Assembly (NCBI GenBank): GCA_943372725.1
Contig: CALRZT010000206.1
Location: 1-8,957, forward strand
Direction: 5' to 3'
DNA: 8,957 bases
Source: CAMDHY01 sp943372725
GTDB lineage: Bacteria; Pseudomonadota; Alphaproteobacteria; Rhizobiales; Segnochrobactraceae
Position 1 is the stretch's first letter; each line of letters begins with the position of its first letter. Of the stretch, positions 6,836 to 8,957 are shown piece by piece. The notes below the pieces were generated by a model. It ran no database searches, was not told the DNA's origin, and saw only the letters and a program-made list of their open reading frames with translations. The position numbers were made by a program, and so were the translations under genes.

Positions 6836-7578
6836 CCCTCCGGCAGGATCAGGCGATCCGCCAGCACCGCCCCGCGCGAGGCCATGAAGTAGAGGCCCAT
6901 GTAGTGGGTGACGTCCTGCGGGTGGGCGGCGTGGCCGGGCAGGCCGATCTCCAGCGCCACGTCCTTCGGCAGGTGGTAGGTCGAGCAGCCGTCGGCGTGG
7001 ACGATGATGTCCTCGAGATGCGTGAACAGGCGATGGTTGCGCGCTGACAGGGCGGTGAGCACCAGGTCCATGACGCAGATGTCGGTGCAGATGCCGACGA
7101 CGACGATCTCCTGCAGCTTGTGGACATTGATCCACTCGACGAAGGCGTTCGAGCCGTCCGGCCGGATCGAGCCGACGAAGTTGTTGATGCAGTCCTTGCG
7201 GATCATCGTCGCGTGCGGCTCGAAGTTGAGCCACTCGAGCTCCGGCACGAGGTTCTCGTCGCCCGAGCCGCGGATGCAGTGCGGCGGGTAGGGCGGCTCC
7301 GGGCGGTCCGGCTCGTGGGTGTCGAGGAAGCAGAGGATCGGCCAGCCGCGCGCGGAGTACTGGCGCGCCAACTGGTCGGTCTCGGTGATCATCTGCGTCA
7401 CTTGGCTGTTCTCCACCGGCGGCGCGAGCGGGCCGCGGCCGACGGTGGCGAAGCCGTTGACCTCGTCGACGATGACGAGGCCGGTGCGGCGGTGGCCGAT
7501 CGCCACGTCGCCGATGGCGATCGGCAGCATGTCGCGGAGCTGGTCGATCAGCCCCTTCTCGCCGACGCGGTCGAGCAT
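6832..7578 (-). CDS. Isochorismatase-superfamily amidohydrolase resembling plant-type nicotinamidase
   Basis: This 248-residue cysteine hydrolase probably deamidates nicotinamide or a similar small amide to the acid plus ammonia in the cytoplasm. The catalytic triad can be placed as D38 (VIVDEVNGF), K128 (RKDCIN) and C168 (GICTDICVMD). Metal-binding candidates are D86 and H88 (FLDTHEPD) and H100 (YPPHC). The segments DEVNGFATVGRGPLAP, PYPPHCIRG, KDCINNFVGS, DGSNAFVEW, VVGICTDICV and LTALSARNH recall the Arabidopsis NIC1-type nicotinamidases more than bacterial PncA. There is no signal peptide. The start has GGGAG 7 bases upstream. It lies between the amide-type binding-protein gene (95-base gap) and the ABC ATPase gene (4-base overlap), so its substrate is probably what the importer brings in. 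Other isochorismatase-family amidases, such as carbamoyl or biuret hydrolases, remain possible. Confidence 0.88.
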   Translation of the reverse strand: MLDRVGEKGLIDQLRDMLPIAIGDVAIGHRRTGLVIVDEVNGFATVGRGPLAPPVENSQVTQMITETDQLARQYSARGWPILCFLDTHEPDRPEPPYPPHCIRGSGDENLVPELEWLNFEPHATMIRKDCINNFVGSIRPDGSNAFVEWINVHKLQEIVVVGICTDICVMDLVLTALSARNHRLFTHLEDIIVHADGCSTYHLPKDVALEIGLPGHAAHPQDVTHYMGLYFMASRGAVLADRLILPEG

Positions 7579-7599
7579 GGTGGGTCTCCCGTGGTTCAG

Positions 7600-7648
7600 G
7601 AGCCTGTCCCGGTCGGATCAAGTCGATCCGGGCGGAGGGGACAGGCTC
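7600..7648 (-). repeat. Nested intercistronic hairpin after the binding-protein gene
   Basis: Perfect 11-bp outer arms (7600-7610, GAGCCTGTCCC, with 7638-7648) enclose an inner hairpin with 6-bp arms 7614-7619 and 7625-7630 around a 5-base loop. A 12-base perfect palindrome, AGGCTCGAGCCT, overlaps its end at 7643-7654. It sits in the 95-base gap between the binding-protein stop and the hydrolase start. No T-run follows, so it is more likely an mRNA-stabilising or attenuating structure than a strong terminator. The GGATC-ACTTGATCC character of the inner part recalls dispersed palindromes common in alphaproteobacterial genomes, but I cannot confirm copy number. Confidence 0.75.
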
Positions 7649-7673
7649 GAGCCTTCGACGTCCAAGTCCGCCC

Positions 7674-8825
7674 TTACTGCGGGCAGCCGGGCTCCGGAGC
7701 GATCTCGCCCAGCGCCTCGACGGTGACGAGGCCGTCGCCCTCGGTCTTGGCGAGGAACATGTTCATCGTCACGTGGTGGTCCTTGCCGATCGTCACCGGC
7801 CCGGTCGGACTGTCGAGGACGAGGCCCTCCATCGCGTCGATCATCTTCTCCTTGTCGACGGCGCCCGCCTTCTCGATCGCCGCCTTCATCGCCATCAGGG
7901 CGTTGTAGTGGGTGAAGACATAGTGCGAGACGGTGGTGCCGCCGGACGCCTTGATCTTGTCGACGAAGGCCTTGACCTTCGGGTCGTCGGAGCCTGCCAC
8001 CATCGGCACGGCGACGAACATGTTCTGGCCCTTGCCCTCACCGAAGGCGCCGAGATAGGTCTCGGCGAAACCGAGGAAGGCCACCGTGGTGTCCTTCAGG
8101 AGGCCGAAGTCCTCGGCCTGCTTGATGAAGGTGATGCCGTCGCCGCCCGGCAGCGCGAACACGAGCACCTTCGCCTTCGTATCGGCGATGCGGCGCACGA
8201 CGGGGGCGAACTCCTTGACCCCCCAGGGCGTGAACTCCTCGCCGAGCGTCTCGCCACCCAGCCCCGAGACGATGCCCTTCGCCGTCTCGAACATCTTCTG
8301 CGGCCAGACATAGTCGGCGCCGAACATGAAGTAGGTCGAGCCGAACTCCTTGTTCATGTAGGGCAGGAGTTTCGCGAGCTCCTGGTTCGGCACGGTGTTG
8401 AAGGAGAAGATGTAGCGGCTGCAGGCGCCGCCCTCGTAGTTGGTGGCGTAGAGGAGCGGCGTCTTCGCGCGCTCCAGCGTCGGTGCCATGGCGTCGCGGT
8501 TGTTGGAGGTGATCGGGCCGACGAGGGCCAGCACGTCGTCGCGCTGGATCAGCTTGCGGGTGGCCTCGACGGCGGCCTTCGGGTCGGTCTTGTCGTCCTC
8601 GTAGAGGATCTCGACGGGGTGGCCGAGGATGCCGCCGGCCGCATTGATCTCGGCGGCGGCGAGGTCGAGCCCGAGCTTCGCCTGCCCGCCGAACAGCTCG
8701 AGACCGCCGGAGAACGGCAGCACCGCGCCGACCTTGATCGGGTCGGCGGCGAGCGCCGGGAGGGCGAGGGTGGTGGCGAGGCTGGTCGCGAGCGCGGCGG
8801 CGAGGGCGAGGCGGTGGATCGGCAT
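7674..8825 (-). CDS. Periplasmic substrate-binding protein, AmiC/UrtA-like (amide/urea/branched-chain amino acid family)
   Basis: This 383-residue periplasmic receptor is of the type I (Leu/Ile/Val-binding) fold. A signal peptide covers residues 1-26 (hydrophobic, cleavage at ALA|ADP). The mature protein opens IKVGAVLPFSGGLELFG, followed by LDLAAAEINAAGGILGHPVEI at 53-73, where AAGGILG is the family hallmark. The blocks VGPITSNNRDAMAP (102-115), LLYATNYEGG (124-133), VPNQE (145-149) and FGADYVWP (168-175) match the amide/urea branch (AmiC, UrtA) better than amino-acid binders. The C-terminal part, GLVLDSPTGPVTIGKDHH, is also a family feature. Two cysteines (C135, C381) could form a disulfide. 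The ribosome-binding site is a weak GGGGGA about 9 bases upstream. The downstream nicotinamidase-like hydrolase and UrtD-like ATPase suggest a small amide ligand. The fold and family are firm; the exact ligand is inferred. Confidence 0.93.
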   Translation of the reverse strand: MPIHRLALAAALATSLATTLALPALAADPIKVGAVLPFSGGLELFGGQAKLGLDLAAAEINAAGGILGHPVEILYEDDKTDPKAAVEATRKLIQRDDVLALVGPITSNNRDAMAPTLERAKTPLLYATNYEGGACSRYIFSFNTVPNQELAKLLPYMNKEFGSTYFMFGADYVWPQKMFETAKGIVSGLGGETLGEEFTPWGVKEFAPVVRRIADTKAKVLVFALPGGDGITFIKQAEDFGLLKDTTVAFLGFAETYLGAFGEGKGQNMFVAVPMVAGSDDPKVKAFVDKIKASGGTTVSHYVFTHYNALMAMKAAIEKAGAVDKEKMIDAMEGLVLDSPTGPVTIGKDHHVTMNMFLAKTEGDGLVTVEALGEIAPEPGCPQ

Positions 8826-8957
8826 CGAAGGGGTCCCCCGGGTGTGCCCGCGCGGGCGGGCGAAAGGCGCGGACGGTCATCCCGGCCCGGCGCGCGGCGT
8901 CGTCGCGCTGGCCGCGATAACGGTCGAGACGAGCTTCCCTCGCTTCCGCGTGCACTG
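8826..8957 (-). promoter_or_regulatory. Region upstream of the amide-type binding-protein gene
   Basis: This stretch runs to the window edge with no gene I can support. A perfect 12-base GC palindrome, GCCCGCGCGGGC, lies at 8846-8857, 20 bases before the start codon. A 12-base word, GCGAAAGGCGCG on the plus strand, at 8860-8871 recurs at 4822-4833 upstream of the other binding-protein gene. A minus-strand frame open from the edge ends with a TGA at 8877-8879 and could be the tail of an upstream gene, but the visible part is too short to judge. No clear promoter is seen. Confidence 0.3.

Noticed and set aside
6836..7621. N-terminal extension of the UrtD-like ATPase to 7621
   Set aside because: The extension is an out-of-frame Arg/Pro/His-rich reading of the hydrolase gene. 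ABC ATPases of this family are about 250 residues, matching the GTG start at 6835.
8038..8955. A 305-codon minus-strand frame over the upstream binding-protein gene
   Set aside because: It is an Arg/Pro-rich shadow of the binding-protein gene in another frame and has no family features.

Overview
This window looks like chromosomal DNA from a high-GC alphaproteobacterium, most likely a member of the Rhizobiales. The evidence is the very GC-rich codon usage, the abundance of ABC importers, and a palindrome-rich intergenic repeat (6003-6070) that resembles the rhizobial RIME family. Every supported gene is on the minus strand, so transcription runs from high to low coordinates. I see no RNA gene, CRISPR array, insertion sequence, phage gene or attachment site. 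No gene-free stretch exceeds about 210 bases.

Upstream module (8825 down to 6077): a periplasmic binding protein of the AmiC/UrtA (amide/urea) type, an isochorismatase-superfamily hydrolase that closely resembles plant-type nicotinamidases, and an ABC ATPase of the UrtD/LivG type whose GTG start overlaps the hydrolase stop. The set suggests import of a small amide followed by deamidation in the cytoplasm. The permeases and second ATPase that such a transporter needs are not in the window; they may lie upstream beyond 8957. A nested hairpin separates the binding-protein gene from the hydrolase gene, and the RIME-like element follows the ATPase gene.

Middle (5964 down to 5014): one metallo-beta-lactamase-fold protein with an altered metal site. 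It keeps H79, H81, H163 and D182 but lacks the Asp-His half of HxHxDH and the last metal-binding His.

Downstream module (4803 down to 1): a complete importer of the spermidine/putrescine (Pot) family in the order binding protein, ATPase, permease, permease, followed by the start of a GMC-family FAD oxidoreductase that runs off the left edge. Gaps after the ATPase gene are 5, 21 and 61 bases, so this is probably one operon. A perfect 11-bp stem-loop with a UNCG-type tetraloop lies between the binding-protein and ATPase genes and probably helps keep binding-protein mRNA in excess. The transported compound is unknown. One residue that is acidic in polyamine binders appears to be basic here, and the adjacent oxidoreductase suggests an alcohol or amino-alcohol substrate.

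I found no clearly new kind of system. The best leads are the altered metallo-beta-lactamase protein and the linkage of a plant-type nicotinamidase to an amide-type importer.
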